Part shown: positions 1 to 23,939 of the stretch, piece after piece | Layout: each line of letters begins with the position of its first letter | Position numbering within the stretch: the first letter of the stretch is position 1 | NCBI GenBank assembly: GCA_947000775.1 | Contig: CAMQGK010000008.1 | Span: forward strand, 5,792,501-5,856,500 | Length of the DNA stretch: 64,000 bases | Direction: 5' to 3' | From: Pterois miles | Lineage: Eukaryota; Chordata; Actinopteri; Perciformes; Scorpaenidae | Program-made: the position numbers and the translations under genes | Notes under the pieces: generated by a model | Told to the model about the DNA's origin: nothing | Databases searched by the model: none | The model's input: the letters and a program-made list of their open reading frames with translations, nothing else

Positions 1-1617
1 ATTTTCACTTTTCAAACATAGTAGTTATAAGCCCAACCATTCTGTTTTTTTCCTAAACCTAACTATAGTGGTATTGTTGGCTAAACCTAAAGTGATGCTA
101 TGGGATGTGACAAAGCGGCAGTATGCGATAGGTTGGGATGAGAACATGGTGGAAAGGCCTAATTGCTGCATATCCTTTAATTTATGGCAAAAAAGACATA
201 ACTTTACCACTTAATGCAAGTGTACACAATATGCAAAAATAAAGGTAGTACTTGTAAATTAAAACAGCTCTCATCAGAACTGCAGCACAATTTAAACTTT
301 CAGTCCAGAGGTTAGCGCCTTCCTGTCACAAACTGTTTAGTGTAGAATTACTCTTTAAAGATGCTATCAACCACTTCAAGCTAAATAACAACCAGTAGAG
401 TGGTGACGAGGGGTCGCAACTAGACATCGCTTCCGTTAAAGGGGCCACGGGCCGAAAAGGTCGGGATCCACGGGCACAAAGTACTAAAAACTGCTGGTAT
501 CACAAAAACATTTTGTGACCTCAAGAAAAAAAAAAAAGCCCATCACACCAAGATCAAGAAATAACTTTCCAGTGATCGCATGATAATCGACAAACATTGT
601 GTCCTTTGTGACCTTTTCTATGAAGCACTGCAGCTTAATTAAAAACTGTATTTCTTGAGTAGCTGAGCGACAAAATGTTCAGGCACTTTCAGCTTTTTAA
701 GTTTCAGTAGAGGAGTTAGGGAGTTCAACGCTGCACCACCCTTTGCCTGCAAGACGACACTGAAAAACTAAAACACACAAGGCTATCCTCAGCAGATGTC
801 TACAACCTGCACGCTGCAAAGTTGAGATCCACAGTAAATCCTGTGCAGGATGAAAGCACCAGAGGGATTCATAGTTATGTCAGACAGTTATATAGTTGTG
901 ACTTTTCTATTATAACTCAATGGGCAGCTCCATTGGGGTATCAAGTGACAAGTGGGGCTTCATCACACATAGTCTGACAGGCCGGATTCATACGCATTGA
1001 GCTACAGAGAGCATGTTTGTGTGAGCAGTGAAACACATCTGAGTCACACAAATTGTCCCTCGCCACACATAAGAGAAAACATGCTAAAAGAAAAGGGAAT
1101 TTGATGGGTGTAGGACACACTAGAGAGTTGCAGTTGCAATTTCCAACCAGTTTGATACGCAATAAGCAGCTGGCAAAATATGGTTGTATAACAGGAAAGA
1201 AAAAAGCAAAGACGACGACGAAGAGAGGGTTCGGAGTGTGGACGTTGCCAAAAGAGACTGGGAAGGATAGGTGGAAAATCATCTGGGAGGGGTGCCTGAT
1301 ACGGCGTGGAGGAGGAGGGGGGGCGGACGGCTGGTTTTTCCACTGCCAGAGAGAGGACGGCTAAATCAAATTAATTAGCTCCTTCATCTCCAGGCAGCTA
1401 CTCAGGCATGCTGTACTGGCGAAGAGAGACAGTCAGAGGGAGAGAGGGCGGGGGGGCTGTTGGCATAAGAGAATGGGAGAAAGCAAGATAGGACATGGTG
1501 GAGGGGTGAAAAGCCTGCTGTGTATGTGCGCCATTCAGGAGGACGGGCAGCGGAGGGGAGGGGTGCATAATTCTCTGATAAGCGTGAGGGTTGTTTTGCT
1601 GGAGCTGCTGTTCGGTC

Positions 1618-1663
1618 ATGAGGAGGAGGAGGAGGAAGAGGAGGAGGAGGAGGAGGAAGTGGC
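1618..1663 (+). repeat. GGA/GAA-type purine tract
   Basis: Imperfect tandem GAGGAG/GAAGAG units form an uninterrupted purine run. The surrounding 1.2-2.9 kb is also purine-rich on the plus strand, which explains the Glu-rich and Pro/Leu/Ser-rich shadow frames. Confidence 0.8.
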
Positions 1664-3964
1664 CGCATGTTGGCGGACGCTGTGTGCTGCTGCGTTTGCT
1701 TCGGGGCGATGGTACTTCCTGTTTCTAGACAGCCTGTAGTTTGAGGGCACTGTAAACAACCCTGCTTTTCTACACGCCTCTTTAAATAGCACGCAGACAC
1801 TTCAATCAGAACCTCCCGGAAAGACGGGGAGCCGAGATAGTCTTGTGATGAGAAAGACACAGAAAGATGCTGAGGGGTTTTGATCAATGGCAATATGAGA
1901 TAAACTTATTCTCTGGTCAAAAATAAAATAATAAGTCACTAATAGGTGCACTGACATCAGAAGAAAAGGAGTGGAAAAAAGAAAGTGAGGCAGATGGTGA
2001 GAGGCAATGGCATCATGCCAGGGGAAACAAAACAGCAGCACAGCAGAGAAACTACACACAAAAAAAGTGAGAAAAGAGGCAGGGCGAGTGGTACAACCAG
2101 GAAAGAGCCACTGCAGGCAGCATGTGGCCATCTCTGAGGCTTAGCGTGCAAGCGAGAGGGGTGAGGGAAACGCAGCGAGGGAGGGAAGATGGGAGAGTTG
2201 AAGAGGGAGTCAGAGAAAATATGAAGGTTTGAGTGCAAGTGGGAGGTGCAGACAATAAAGGGGACACTTCTGTGAGAAACGAAAAGCAGAAAAGAGGTAG
2301 GACGAGATGATAATAAGGCTTTCCCAAAAGCTGCAGTGAGTGAGAGGAGAATGATAGTGGAAAAAATATGGTGTACGGCAAAGAGGAGAATGACAGAGGG
2401 TGCCAGAGGTCAAAACCTTGGGAGAAGAGAGCAGTGGACAGCTCGGTGCAGCAGCACTGCCCGGACAGGACTTGGCTGCACTGTGAGAACCCCAGATTAG
2501 CACTAAGCCGATTGCAACGCGAGGTAGGATCAAGAGCAATTAATTTAGCACCCAGATAGTTCCAGGAAGAGACTGAAAAGAACCTTAACAAAACGTAGAT
2601 CTCCTGCAAAACTCAAATACTAGCTGACTTAACATTCCTGCTTGGGTCTGTTCTCTACAAATGAGCCAACTAAAAAAAGAAGAGAGTAGAGGAGAATTTG
2701 GAAGGCCTGAAAGGGTGCGTGGACGATAAAAGGAAGGATAAAAGAAAGATGAAGACGCTTGGCAGGAGCTGACATCAGCCAAAACAAACACCCAAAGAAC
2801 AGGACATTCTCTCGCAGACAGAAATGGGCTGGCCTGCTCGTTTCCAATGGGCTCTCAAAGCATGCCTCCGATCCTGCGTCACCCATTTTTATTACAAAAC
2901 AACATCCTGGTGCATAACTTAAGAGGAAATACAGCAGGATAAAATCAATTTATTCTCATTCATATAACGGATTCACTTAAAACTGCCATGATTAGACAAA
3001 CTTCTTTTTTTGATGATGCAGCCGATACTGTAGACTATGACTGGTTATTTTTACAGCAATAAGTTAGAGTAACTTTTTACACTAACAGTAAAAAGTTGCT
3101 GTATTTTTGGTTGATTGTGCTCCAGGTGCAATGACTCACTAGTTGAACACATCTAATGAGGTTGCTAGTCTTCTGGAGTAACCAGCGTGCAGTTGTAGTT
3201 TAGGCACTTTGATTGTGAATCAGATAGAAAAACAGTCTGCTCCTCCCACCATGCTTTGCATCTGCCTGTCTGTTTCTCCCTCCCTCCTTGTTCGCCTACT
3301 TTATTGTGCGACAAAGCTTTCCCCTTCCCAACCTCCCCCCACCAACCCTTCTGCCAGGCTCTGACATCAACAGACAAGAGCTCCCCCTAGATACACGAAC
3401 CATCACCCCTTCCTGGAATTAATGCCTCAAAGGAAAACACATGCTGCAACATGAATATATACTATATGAATATACGTATGAAATGGGAAAAAGAAATTAG
3501 ACCTAATTATGTGACACCTGCTCTAAAAGAGCAACCACTGTGGATAACCTAGAGGCATCCACCCATACAGATCATGCAGAAAAAGTCCAACTACCAAAAC
3601 CACTGACTGTTCTTTAGCATGGTCTAATTTTATCAGGGTTCTTGTAATTTTATCAGCTTGGAGTTAAGATTATTTTTAGCTCTTTAAACTACTACTTAGA
3701 GTCAATTAGAATAAAAAATGTGACCAACTCCATCACTGAAATAACAGAAAAAATTAGTCAAATTTAAACATATCAGAAGTTAAGTTGCCAGTGGGGTTCT
3801 CACCAATACAATGCTGCAATATCTTTAAGACTTAAAATAATTAAATTGTATTAATATGCATTCAGCAACTTGAGATTAGAAGTCAGACTTTCACACATTT
3901 TAAGACTTTTTCAGCTTTTGCAAACATCCAGTTTAAAGTGAGCTTACATGTTTAAATTGCTGTG

Positions 3965-4290
3965 CAGTGGTGGAAGAACAAATCAGACGCTGTAAAAGTA
4001 AGAATAGTGTAAATATACTGAGAAATAAGAAGTTAAAGCTTTTATAACGTTATATGTTCAAGTATTGCAAGTATTATAAGTACTATAGTGGTATAGCTTT
4101 GGTTGAATTACTAGATGATTCTGTAAGCAGCATTTGACAGCTGTAGTGAATTGAGGTTGTGCAAATTTTAGCAATATTAAATGGATAAATTGCAATATTT
4201 CCCCTTTGAAATATAGTAGTTACAATATAATGATGCATACAAGACAAGCAAAATACAAATATATTAACACAGTATTTGAGTAAATGTACA
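3965..4290 (+). mobile_element. Degenerate copy of a fish non-autonomous DNA transposon (same family as 52003-52586)
   Basis: The left end reads cagtggtggaagaa and the right end contains tatttgagtaaatgtac. These are the two end signatures of a repeat seen in better condition at 52003-52586 and in part at 36650-36875. The interior has diverged strongly. No coding capacity is present. Confidence 0.55.
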
Positions 4291-5822
4291 TATACAGTAT
4301 GTACATTTGTCTTAAGTTAATCATGGTGTTCCTTCAGGGCATTCAGTTTGTCATTGCCTGACAGCATCAATCTTAATAGGCATGGTATACGCTATGTTTA
4401 CAGGCACTCCCCAGGTTTATCTCTATACAGTTCACTTGTAATTCACAAATGAGAAATGTGAGGCAATTGCTTCTGTGATCACACTAACATATTGCAGAAA
4501 TCCTGTACAAATAGTGCAACAGATTTTTAAAACTATGACAAACGTGGATGAAATCCTGCCAGACTGGAGCTGACAGTCAGGCCTCTGTGCACTAACCTGC
4601 TTGCAGCAGTAGAGGGAGTACGTTTGACAGCCTGGTGAACCGCTTCCGCATTGAAAACGTGGTTGTGCAATGCCTTTGCAACGCTGTTCATTCTCAATAT
4701 GAGCCAGAGGAGGGAGCCAGCTGGTCAATAATGAATCCTTTGTATAGTCATGGTATTGCATGGCACATGGTGAACAAAGTGACTCACTGTCACATTCCTT
4801 CTACGCATGTCAAACCTGACATGCATTTCAGATTATTAACATTATTCATAACAGAACATGGTTTGACTCCATAAGGATACTGCAGATGTGGCATCTCTAC
4901 TTGCTTCTGGGCTTGAAGGATGCATTTCACTGCTGGACCTGCCAAAAAAAAAGGAAATGATGGCAAAGAGGCATGTTCATGCTGGTAGCAGCACATTAAC
5001 ATTAAACTGTTCTATTTAATATTAATGGCATATTTTGACTTCGTGAAAACTTTAAGAATAAAGCAATCCCACAATCCATGTTGGTTCAGTGTCTTTATTT
5101 AAACAAAGGGCAGTAAGAAATGTAACAACGTGTCAAGATGTTTGGAGTACTGTTACATTGTCATTACATTAAATAAAGACTACATCCGATTTATATTATG
5201 CAATCATAGCACTGAGATGTTGAAATGTGGTTAAACTACTGTCAATCTTTTACTTCCACTTCTTTAAATGTATGAAGACAAAATGCACAGACATATTTCA
5301 GCACCGTATACAAATACCACAACACTGCTTGAAGGGGACAATGGAGATTTATGGCTCTCTTAGGATCATACATTAACACAGTGTACCGTTCTGCTTTTGG
5401 ACTATTGTGGAGCCATTAACACCAGGCAAACTTGTTCCCTTCCCTTGGGCTCAACTAACGAGAGCTAACCGGATAAATCTATTGTGTAACAAGCTAATGG
5501 CATCTCTGAGTCCCTAGAGACAAGATTAATACTTAACCTAACCTAAACTTTAAGTAATCAAACTATTGAGGAATAGGGTGGAATGTCTCCATCGCCATAC
5601 TCACTGTAAAATCAGCCGTAAAACGCTTTTTGAATCAGCAGCAATCTCCTTTCAATAACAGACTAATGAGCACGTAACGTTAGTTAGCTAGCAAAATGGC
5701 TTCAACTTCGACACCGACGAGGAGACAAGACTACTGAAATACTGGCTAGCTATAGTTTAGCCACTTTACAACCCATCGCGTTATTATCATTAGTAAGATA
5801 AAACTCACATAGCCGCTCCTTA

Positions 5823-5965
5823 ATTTACCTCAACATTTTTTTTGAAAATGCGCAGCTATGTGGCCGGTCAAGTTAGCCAACAAGAACATCCCGGACTCCA
5901 TCTTTCTCGTTCACAACAAGAAGCATATCGTCAAACACCGCCATGTTGGGTGCTAATGGAGTCCA
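5823..5965 (-). promoter_or_regulatory. Candidate promoter and untranslated first exon of a minus-strand gene (YY1-type motif)
   Basis: Read on the minus strand, 5948-5935 gives CAACATGGCGGTGT, a close match to the YY1 element (AANATGGCGGC). That motif usually lies just inside the transcript of housekeeping genes and points in the direction of transcription, so it suggests leftward transcription. The ATG inside it opens a frame of only 23 codons before a stop. A plausible donor follows (GAG then GTAAAT, near 5829), so this looks like a 5' UTR exon with an upstream ORF rather than a coding exon. The mammalian divergent partner of POLR2A is ZBTB4, which also starts with a non-coding exon; the identity here is inferred from synteny only. 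Confidence 0.4.
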
Positions 5966-6328
5966 ACCATGCTAGCTAAAATAGCCATTATTTTTTGTCC
6001 ACACTGTAACGTTATAACGCAGTATAAACCACCATTGGTACTGTAAACAACACCCATCAACTACAGCAGCAATGCTAAGACAAAAGTTGACTCGCAAAAC
6101 CTTGGATTTACTTAGCTAACGTTGCTAATAATTGGGCACTGGTAAGCAGCTAGCTTAGCTGAGCGGATTGTTCCGTAACGTACATTACAAGGCTAAATCA
6201 TCAAGCTACTTTACCTCACATAAAGACATCCTCTGAGTATAACACTGCTTAAACACGGTCTATATTGCTAACTACATTAGATACGCACAATAAATGTTAA
6301 GACTGTAAACACCTAAACAGCAGGGAAC

Positions 6329-6565
6329 ATACCGTCGTTTTCGGCAAAGTAGTCTTACGTTACATTAAGCTAACCAGATCACCAGCTGTAATGCTACGAA
6401 AGAAAAAAAAATAGCTTTTATATTTAGAGATTGTATTTAGATAGCTAGTAAATTACTTGTCAGGATCACAATTTGGAATAATTCAAACTAGTAGGCAATT
6501 AAATAAATACCGAATTAAAGTTATAAACTAATGTTACTTGGCGTTAACCGCCAAAACGACGGTAT
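6329..6565. mobile_element. Short element bounded by 13-bp inverted repeats (possible MITE)
   Basis: ATACCGTCGTTTT at 6329-6341 is exactly complementary to AAAACGACGGTAT at 6553-6565. A second pair, GTTACATTA near 6359 and its near-complement TAATGTTAC near 6530, lies just inside. The roughly 237-bp body is AT-rich and has no ORF. The layout fits a miniature inverted-repeat element between the two divergent promoters. No clear target-site duplication is visible beyond the TA at the ends, so a chance inverted repeat is not excluded. Confidence 0.4.
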
Positions 6566-7160
6566 TTCAAGGCTGCTTTCAAAATGTGGCCTAAGACATT
6601 ATTTAACTTTTTAACAAAAATATTAAAAACTTAACAACAACTGAACAAAATAATTACATACACATTACACATATAATATATGTATGTAGGAATCGTCAAA
6701 AGCTGTTGAAAAACAAATGTTAAATAAACACTTAAGGCTTCCCCCAGACTTTCCTACAGGGCGTACGGCAAATCCAGTCCACTGGCCGGATATCACTCTC
6801 AGGCGAGTCCGAGGCTTGCGACAAAGTCCCAAAGATCCAAAAAAATGCTGAGGACGAAAAACAGACAGGTCACTGTGTTTCTAAAGTAGCTCGAAAGTAA
6901 TCCACGCTACAGTGTTTCGACGTGAAAATATCATGTATTTCGACCATTTTCTCCTGTTTAATCAAGGGTCTCAACAGGCCTCAGCCCTGAGCCTCTTTTC
7001 TTAGAGCCCAGGCTGATCTACAGCGAGACGAACGGGAGAACAGAGATTTTTTTTATTTTTGCTCTGAGGGGAGAAATTCACATCGGCCGCATTCGGCAAA
7101 TATCGGAAGCAGGGCGGGTTTTCTTGAAATTATTCTAGTAAGGTTCAATTCTCTGTAGCC

Positions 7161-7513
7161 ATTGGTCGTCTGTTTTATATGTCGCAATATTAATGAGAAA
7201 ACGGACGAATCGAAAGGATTTCAATTGAATATTAATTTTTTGCATGCAAAATAGACGCCGCACCACCTACTCTGTTTTAGTTAAGCCAATAGGAATAAGT
7301 TTATATTAAATCAACGCCCGCCTTTAGTTCTGATTCGTCAAAAAACAAACGTGCTCTCTCATTGGCTGTACGTGTAATAAAATTAATTATTCATGTCACT
7401 GACTTAAATGGCCAATGAGCGTTTTACTACAGAGATCCATGTCCCACCTTCCAAAGAGTCAGTCCCTGCCTTTCTGAGTGTGCAACCCCGTAGTATGCAC
7501 TCAGTCTATATAA
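7161..7513 (+). promoter_or_regulatory. polr2a: polr2a core promoter: four CCAAT boxes and a TATA box
   Basis: CCAAT pentamers occur at 7161-7165 (reverse), 7286-7290 (forward), 7361-7365 (reverse) and 7413-7417 (forward). Spaced CCAAT boxes of this kind are the usual binding sites of NF-Y. A TATATAA box lies at 7507-7513, predicting a start site near 7537-7542. A small palindrome (AGCGCT, three bases, AGCGCT) at 7542-7556 sits at the expected start. The 5' UTR would run about 250 bases to the ATG at 7791 with no intron needed. Confidence 0.65.
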
Positions 7514-7790
7514 CCAAACGTTGAGCGGCTTCATGCTCAGAAGCGCTTAGAGCGCTCCACAGTGTAGATCAGAAAAGGAAAGGGAACAGTCGGTAGCCAG
7601 CATACTTAGGACCTAAATACAAATAACTCGGCTATAAAGGCAACCGACAGCAGAGGTCCCTGGGATATCGCCTTCGGAGACTTTCCGGTCACCGTTGGCG
7701 GCCTGACCAGAGTCGTGGTGACAATTTAAAGGCTGTTCCTGCTCACAAAGCGGCGTGCCGAGGAAGGACGCGTCTCTTTGAATAGACAGG

Positions 7791-19092
<11,302 letters not shown>

Positions 19093-21615
19093 TGAGCCGC
19101 GGAGGAGAAGGGGAGGCGCCTGAAGAAGTCTCATCTCCTCATGGGTGGACACTTGAAGAAACCCCGTCACCTCATGGGTTGACACCTGAAGGACAGCACC
19201 TTTTAGAGCAGCTGGAGGTGGCAGTGCTTCTAGCTACAGGGGTCCCAATTGTGACTGTTTTTCATTGGGGAAATCTCTCCTTTGGGACCTTTTTAAGCTC
19301 TTTACCATCTGAGACCCACCTCTTTACCACAAGAAATTGTTAAAACTATTATGTGAAAGACTTGAATGCTCTGCCTGAAGGAAAAAAAAAAAGGCTGCCT
19401 TTTGAAATAGTTTTTTTTTTTCACATGGGGTGTCGGTGCAAATCCCAAGAGGGAATGAAAAGGAGAGGAAGATGTGGTGAACACATAACTGGGAGAAAAC
19501 GTCCCTTTTTAACTTTACAGTGTACTGCATCCAGTCTCTCTCTCTCATTCTCTACATGTTGGGTGTTTAGTCGTGGAAAGCGTATATATTGCCAAAAGCC
19601 TTTTTTTTGAAAAAGTGGATTGTATTCATCACTAAAGCATAAGCTCTAAAGAAAATCAAGGAGATAAGGTTTAGACTTTGTTTACTGCATATTTCACCAC
19701 GGTGTATCTTGTTAGACCTTTTGCTGCTTTTGTAAACAGTTGCTGCCAGTTTTGGGGGCGTTTTGTTGATCAAAGATGAAGCTTTAGGTGTTCGATATAT
19801 TCAAATGGTTAAGTCAGATTGTCCGAAGAAGTAGGTTGGATGGTCAGCAGAAATGCATATGTGACAGGAGAGAGAAACTGGCTTGCAGGAACAAGGAAAT
19901 TTCACTCTTGAACATCACTAGCTACATAAGTGTATGTACCCATCATCGCCCTCCCCTCTTCCTCCTTCACACCCCAAAGACTAAACCTGAAAGATGTCAT
20001 GAAATCTCCCACCAGCATCCTCTTGTCCTCTGCCATTTTGGAGACTTGTGCATCAAAAGCAAAAACATTTTTCCAGATAATATTCTTCCCTTGACGCTGG
20101 GAATTAAAAAGATTTATATGAAAGTAATAATAGAATGATCTTTTAATTTTGATTCTAGGAGGAAATGGGGCACATGTGGACGAGGGACACTAGTTTGGCG
20201 TTGCTGCTTTTGTCATTGTTTGCATGAGTAGCACATGTTAATACATTTTAATCAAGCTTTAGGTTTAAAAAAATGTTCAAATCCCTCCCACTTCTCGCTA
20301 ATCTTCAAGTCCCATTTCCGATAGCTGACGTGTACACAGGTTTATTTGGACGATTCAATTTATTTAAGAAAGAAAGAAAGTTAAATACTATTCTGTGTGA
20401 ATATGAATAGAGGAAAATTAAGATTTTTAATTTTGTTTTTTGGCTTTTCTCTTGTTTGCTTTTGGTGACTGTAAAGCCGTTTGCAGGAGGCTCATACTGT
20501 GGATGAAGGGGCAGGGGACGGAGGGGAGTGCTTTTTTTTTTTTTTTTTTTTTTTAATTTTCGTCCCCGTTCTCCCCTAACAGTTCCAGGCTTTCGCCACG
20601 ACGGCGACCGCTCTTTTCACTAACATGTTGCATGCTGACGCTTCAGTTAAAGGTAGAGGGGCAAAAAGCTCAGTGCTCATTTTGGGGTTTCCACTTCTCG
20701 GGACGCCAGAGGGCAACATTTGTCCGCCTGTTGGCCTTTTTCTTTACAACATGGAAACAGTTCTTTTAAGCAGAGAAGCAAAGAAACTTTGCTCTGTTAA
20801 AAAAAAAATCCTTACCCACTACATTAGTGTGAACTTTCTTTTTGAATGTGGGTGCTTTCTCACACGACTTGACCTAGTTTGACTGTGTTCGGGAACACGA
20901 TGATGATAATGGAGCATTTATTTCCTTTCCCCTCCTTGTTCCATTTGATCATTCAATGCAGTTTCTGAATTTATCGGACTAGCTGGGTCTCCTCCCTCTT
21001 CCCTCTTCATCCACAAGTGATCCTCTTTTTCTGAAATCAGTGTTTCTTTTTTTCTACCAGTGTATGTACCTGTGACGAGGGGAATCATGGGAAGGGGGGT
21101 CAAACTGGGAGTCCTGAGGAGATTAAAAAAAACAACAAAAAACAGCCAGTAATCTTTTGGGTTATGTTCTGAAAATGATTTGTGATGATTTTGTGATACT
21201 TCCAAGTTGGTGTTGAATTGAAAGGACTGCATCTTCTGGCCTTTTGAGATAAAGCAGGTTTTGGTAATTGCACTTAGTAACTATTGCGGTGGACCTAAGC
21301 CCCAGACATTGTGATATTCTGTCCACCATGCTTTTGCATCTGATCCTGTTGTCTTAACTGTGTGCTGTCCGGTCAGTTCACAACACCAGGACTCCCAGGT
21401 TGTATGAATGTGTGCGCGCGTGTGCGGTCGGTGTGCGTCCGAGGGCGAGACAGGGTTTCAAACTGAGGAAAGACTTCACATGTCTGGGCAAAGGAAGGTT
21501 TAACTTGACATTGCCACTGTATAGAAAACAATTCATTATCTCACTCTCTGTATCTTTGTTCTGTTTGTTTTTTGACTTGGAAAAAAAATGAATAAAAGTT
21601 TTACTACATGTGTGT
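19093..21615 (+). other. polr2a: polr2a 3' untranslated region with poly(A) signal
   Basis: From the TGA at 19090-19092 the sequence runs without another gene to a canonical AATAAA at 21591-21596, predicting cleavage near 21610-21620. Inside are a pure T run of about 26 at 20529-20555 and a short alternating CG/TG stretch near 21412-21430. The open frames here are short and unsupported. Confidence 0.75.
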
Positions 21616-21629
21616 TTTTATTCTTATTA

Positions 21630-22381
21630 TTCATTTTGGAGGGAAATGTGAGTTTTTAGCCCAGTTTTACTCATTTTATATTGGACAAGCTGAAACACAA
21701 AGTTATGATTTTGTATAAAAACATACAATTGTCTCAAAAACATGATGCATTGTCATAGATTAAAGTTTAAGTATCCTATAGTGTATACAATAGGTAAAAT
21801 TAGCTCCACATTAAAATGTGCTTGAGCAGCATGAATCAGCTATAATATTTTCTATAGATTAATATAATAGTATTTAACGAGGTACTTCTCATAATGGCCT
21901 CTTTTAATTTTAATCTTTGTGAATAATACTTCCCGGTATGTACTTTTAGAGGCATTTATGAGTTTTTTTTTTGTAATTGGGGCAAAGTGTGTTAACTCAA
22001 ATGTTGTACTTCAGGACAATTTTGAGACACTTAAGTATTAACACTATAACCTACCTCATTTCGGAGGGGAACATGAGTTTTTGGCCCAGTTTTACTCATC
22101 TTATATGTGGCAAACTGCAACACCAAGTTAAGATTTTTTTTCTTATAAAAATACATGTCTCAAAAACATAATGCATTGTCATAGATTTAAGTTTAAGTAT
22201 TTATAGTAGTAAATTAGTGCCTGGCTACCACATTAAAATGTTGCTTGAGCAACTTGAATCAGCCATAATATATACAATAGATTATTACAATAGTATTCAA
22301 AGTATTTAATTCCTCAAAATAGCCTCTTCTAATTTTAATTTTGTGAATAGTACTTCCTAGTATGTACTTTTAGAGGCTTTT
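21630..22381 (+). repeat. Two direct copies of a ~325-bp AT-rich sequence
   Basis: Copy 1 (about 21634-21955) and copy 2 (about 22058-22380) share long runs such as 'gcccagttttactcat', 'gcattgtcatagatt' and 'agtacttc...tatgtacttttagagg', in the same order and orientation, offset by about 425 bases. They look like an old local duplication downstream of polr2a. No ORF is conserved between the copies. Confidence 0.75.
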
Positions 22382-23454
22382 ACCTATAAATAAGTAGGGT
22401 TGTATTGCTGGTATGAATACTCCTTAGTTGATTGCACTATTTTTCGCATGCCGATAACTAGAGAACAGACAGTTTATTGAGGCAAAAATCACTTTATGGG
22501 TCCTGATCGGAAACACTTGTTCCAGTAACCTATGTGACCTGAAACGGTCTAACATGCTACTTCCTGTCGGTGACGCTCCTATTGTCTCTCTGACAGGAAG
22601 TTAATTATCAATCAGGCTAGTTAACAAACAATAACTTTAAAAAATGGCACATTTTGAGAGGCAACTTACCTCTTATTCTGGAATTGATTTTACACTAAAT
22701 TGTGGAAACGTGAGGCTGTAATTTGGGATTTAATATCCTGTTGTTCCTCAATAACTGACCTTATAAACTCAGCCAAACTATAGCTAGTTTAAGCTAAATA
22801 ATGTTAATCTCCTTCTACAAACAGAACAAGCTTACGTATCTTAATGTTGTTTTAGCTCCATCTCCATTGTTTGTGCCATCTCCTCTCTCCAACGGGTAGC
22901 AAACCATCATTGCTTTGCCCTCCCTGGCCACAAGATGGAGAGAGGGACCTCACCGTGATCTGTTTGTCTCCCCAGAAGAGCCCACTAAAAGCCTAACACA
23001 GACGGTAAGCCTGCTCCACTGACAAATATAACTCTTTTACAAGTATGTATATATGTATATGTAATTTACTTACTATTTACTTTTATTTAAACAATTTTTT
23101 ACTGTTGTAATTTTCACTTTTTCTTTCAAAATTGTGTTTTTTTTTTTCTATGTGAAGCACTTTGGGTTGCATGTTTGTATGACAGGTGCTATATAAATAA
23201 AAAAAAAAATAAAGCTGAGTTAATTTTATTTCTACCTGGCATATTACGCACTTCTTTGGAAACTTATCTCCACTAAGTTTTGTGGGTTTGAACAATGTTC
23301 AGCTGCACGAGTTGGTAAAGACAGACAGGATTAAATAAAGCTTCTCTAAGTGAAACAGTGATTAGACTGACTCATTTTGTTGCACAATATTAATAAATTT
23401 TACTTTTGCTTAAAAGTTTGGATTTTACTGTTTTAAATTTTAATTCCATCTAAC
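22382..23454. other. Spacer, no gene seen
   Basis: No coding exon is supported. At about 23145-23215 there is a retrotransposon-tail-like segment (aagcactttgggttgcatg followed by gctatataaataaa), a motif common at the ends of fish LINE/SINE copies. Confidence 0.5.
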
Positions 23455-23939
23455 TTAAAGGGATAGTTCGGGTGATTTGAAGTGAGGTTGTATAAGGTGC
23501 TTTCTGTGGATTACCTACAGTAGATGATGGTCGGCACGCCCCCAGTTTGGAGAACCAGACAGGAGTTACCGTACAGAAGCAAAGCAATGTACTGCTGTGG
23601 ACCGGCAGCAAAATGTATTTTAGCCACAGAAAAGATAGGCTCACCTCAAAATATCAATATCAGTTTAAGTGTAAGCTACATCTAGAATTTTCACCGCTTC
23701 ACCTTGACGTCAGACAGCTGTTCAGTACACGTTTCTGAAGGGGAACTGAAGCCGTTATCTGTGATCATCATAGATGGATACAACAGCGGCTTCTGATAGA
23801 CAAACTGATAAAGATAAACAGACAGAAATTTCTTTAGGGGGCCTTTCTTTTAGGAGTCAAAAACATGTTTTGCTATCGGCCCATTCATACCAGTACAATG
23901 TTACAATCCCACTTCAAAACAGCCAAACTATCCCTTTAA
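23455..23939. mobile_element. TTAA-flanked MITE with ~17-30 bp terminal inverted repeats
   Basis: The left end TTAAAGGGATAGTTCGG and the right end CCAAACTATCCCTTTAA are inverted repeats with one mismatch, continued inward by a GATTTGAAGTG/CACTTCAAAAC pair. The element is flanked by TTAA, the target site of piggyBac-type transposases. It has no transposase ORF. A diverged relative lies at about 25700-26080. Confidence 0.75.

Larger units (their letters stand above)
1..5820. other. Non-coding stretch, possibly intron or 5' region of a minus-strand gene
   Basis: I see no convincing coding exon here on either strand. The open frames are short and low in complexity, many of them produced by a purine-rich (GGA/GAA) tract at about 1260-1670 and CT-rich sequence on the other strand. 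A splice-acceptor-like site on the minus strand lies near 4938 (a long pyrimidine run ending in GGCAG), and a donor-like GTTAGT lies near 4595, so small untranslated exons of a minus-strand gene are possible but unproven. A degenerate interspersed repeat lies at about 3965-4290. If the mammalian order holds, this would be intron 1 of zbtb4; that is inference only. Confidence 0.4.

Noticed and set aside
1398..1893. Minus-strand open frames of 73 and 163 codons rich in Pro, Ser and Leu
   Set aside because: They arise from the purine-rich tract on the plus strand; there are no domain signals and no convincing splice context.
4635..4874. 79-codon plus-strand frame and 109-codon minus-strand frame
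   Set aside because: No recognisable domain, and the splice sites are not supportive enough to call an exon.
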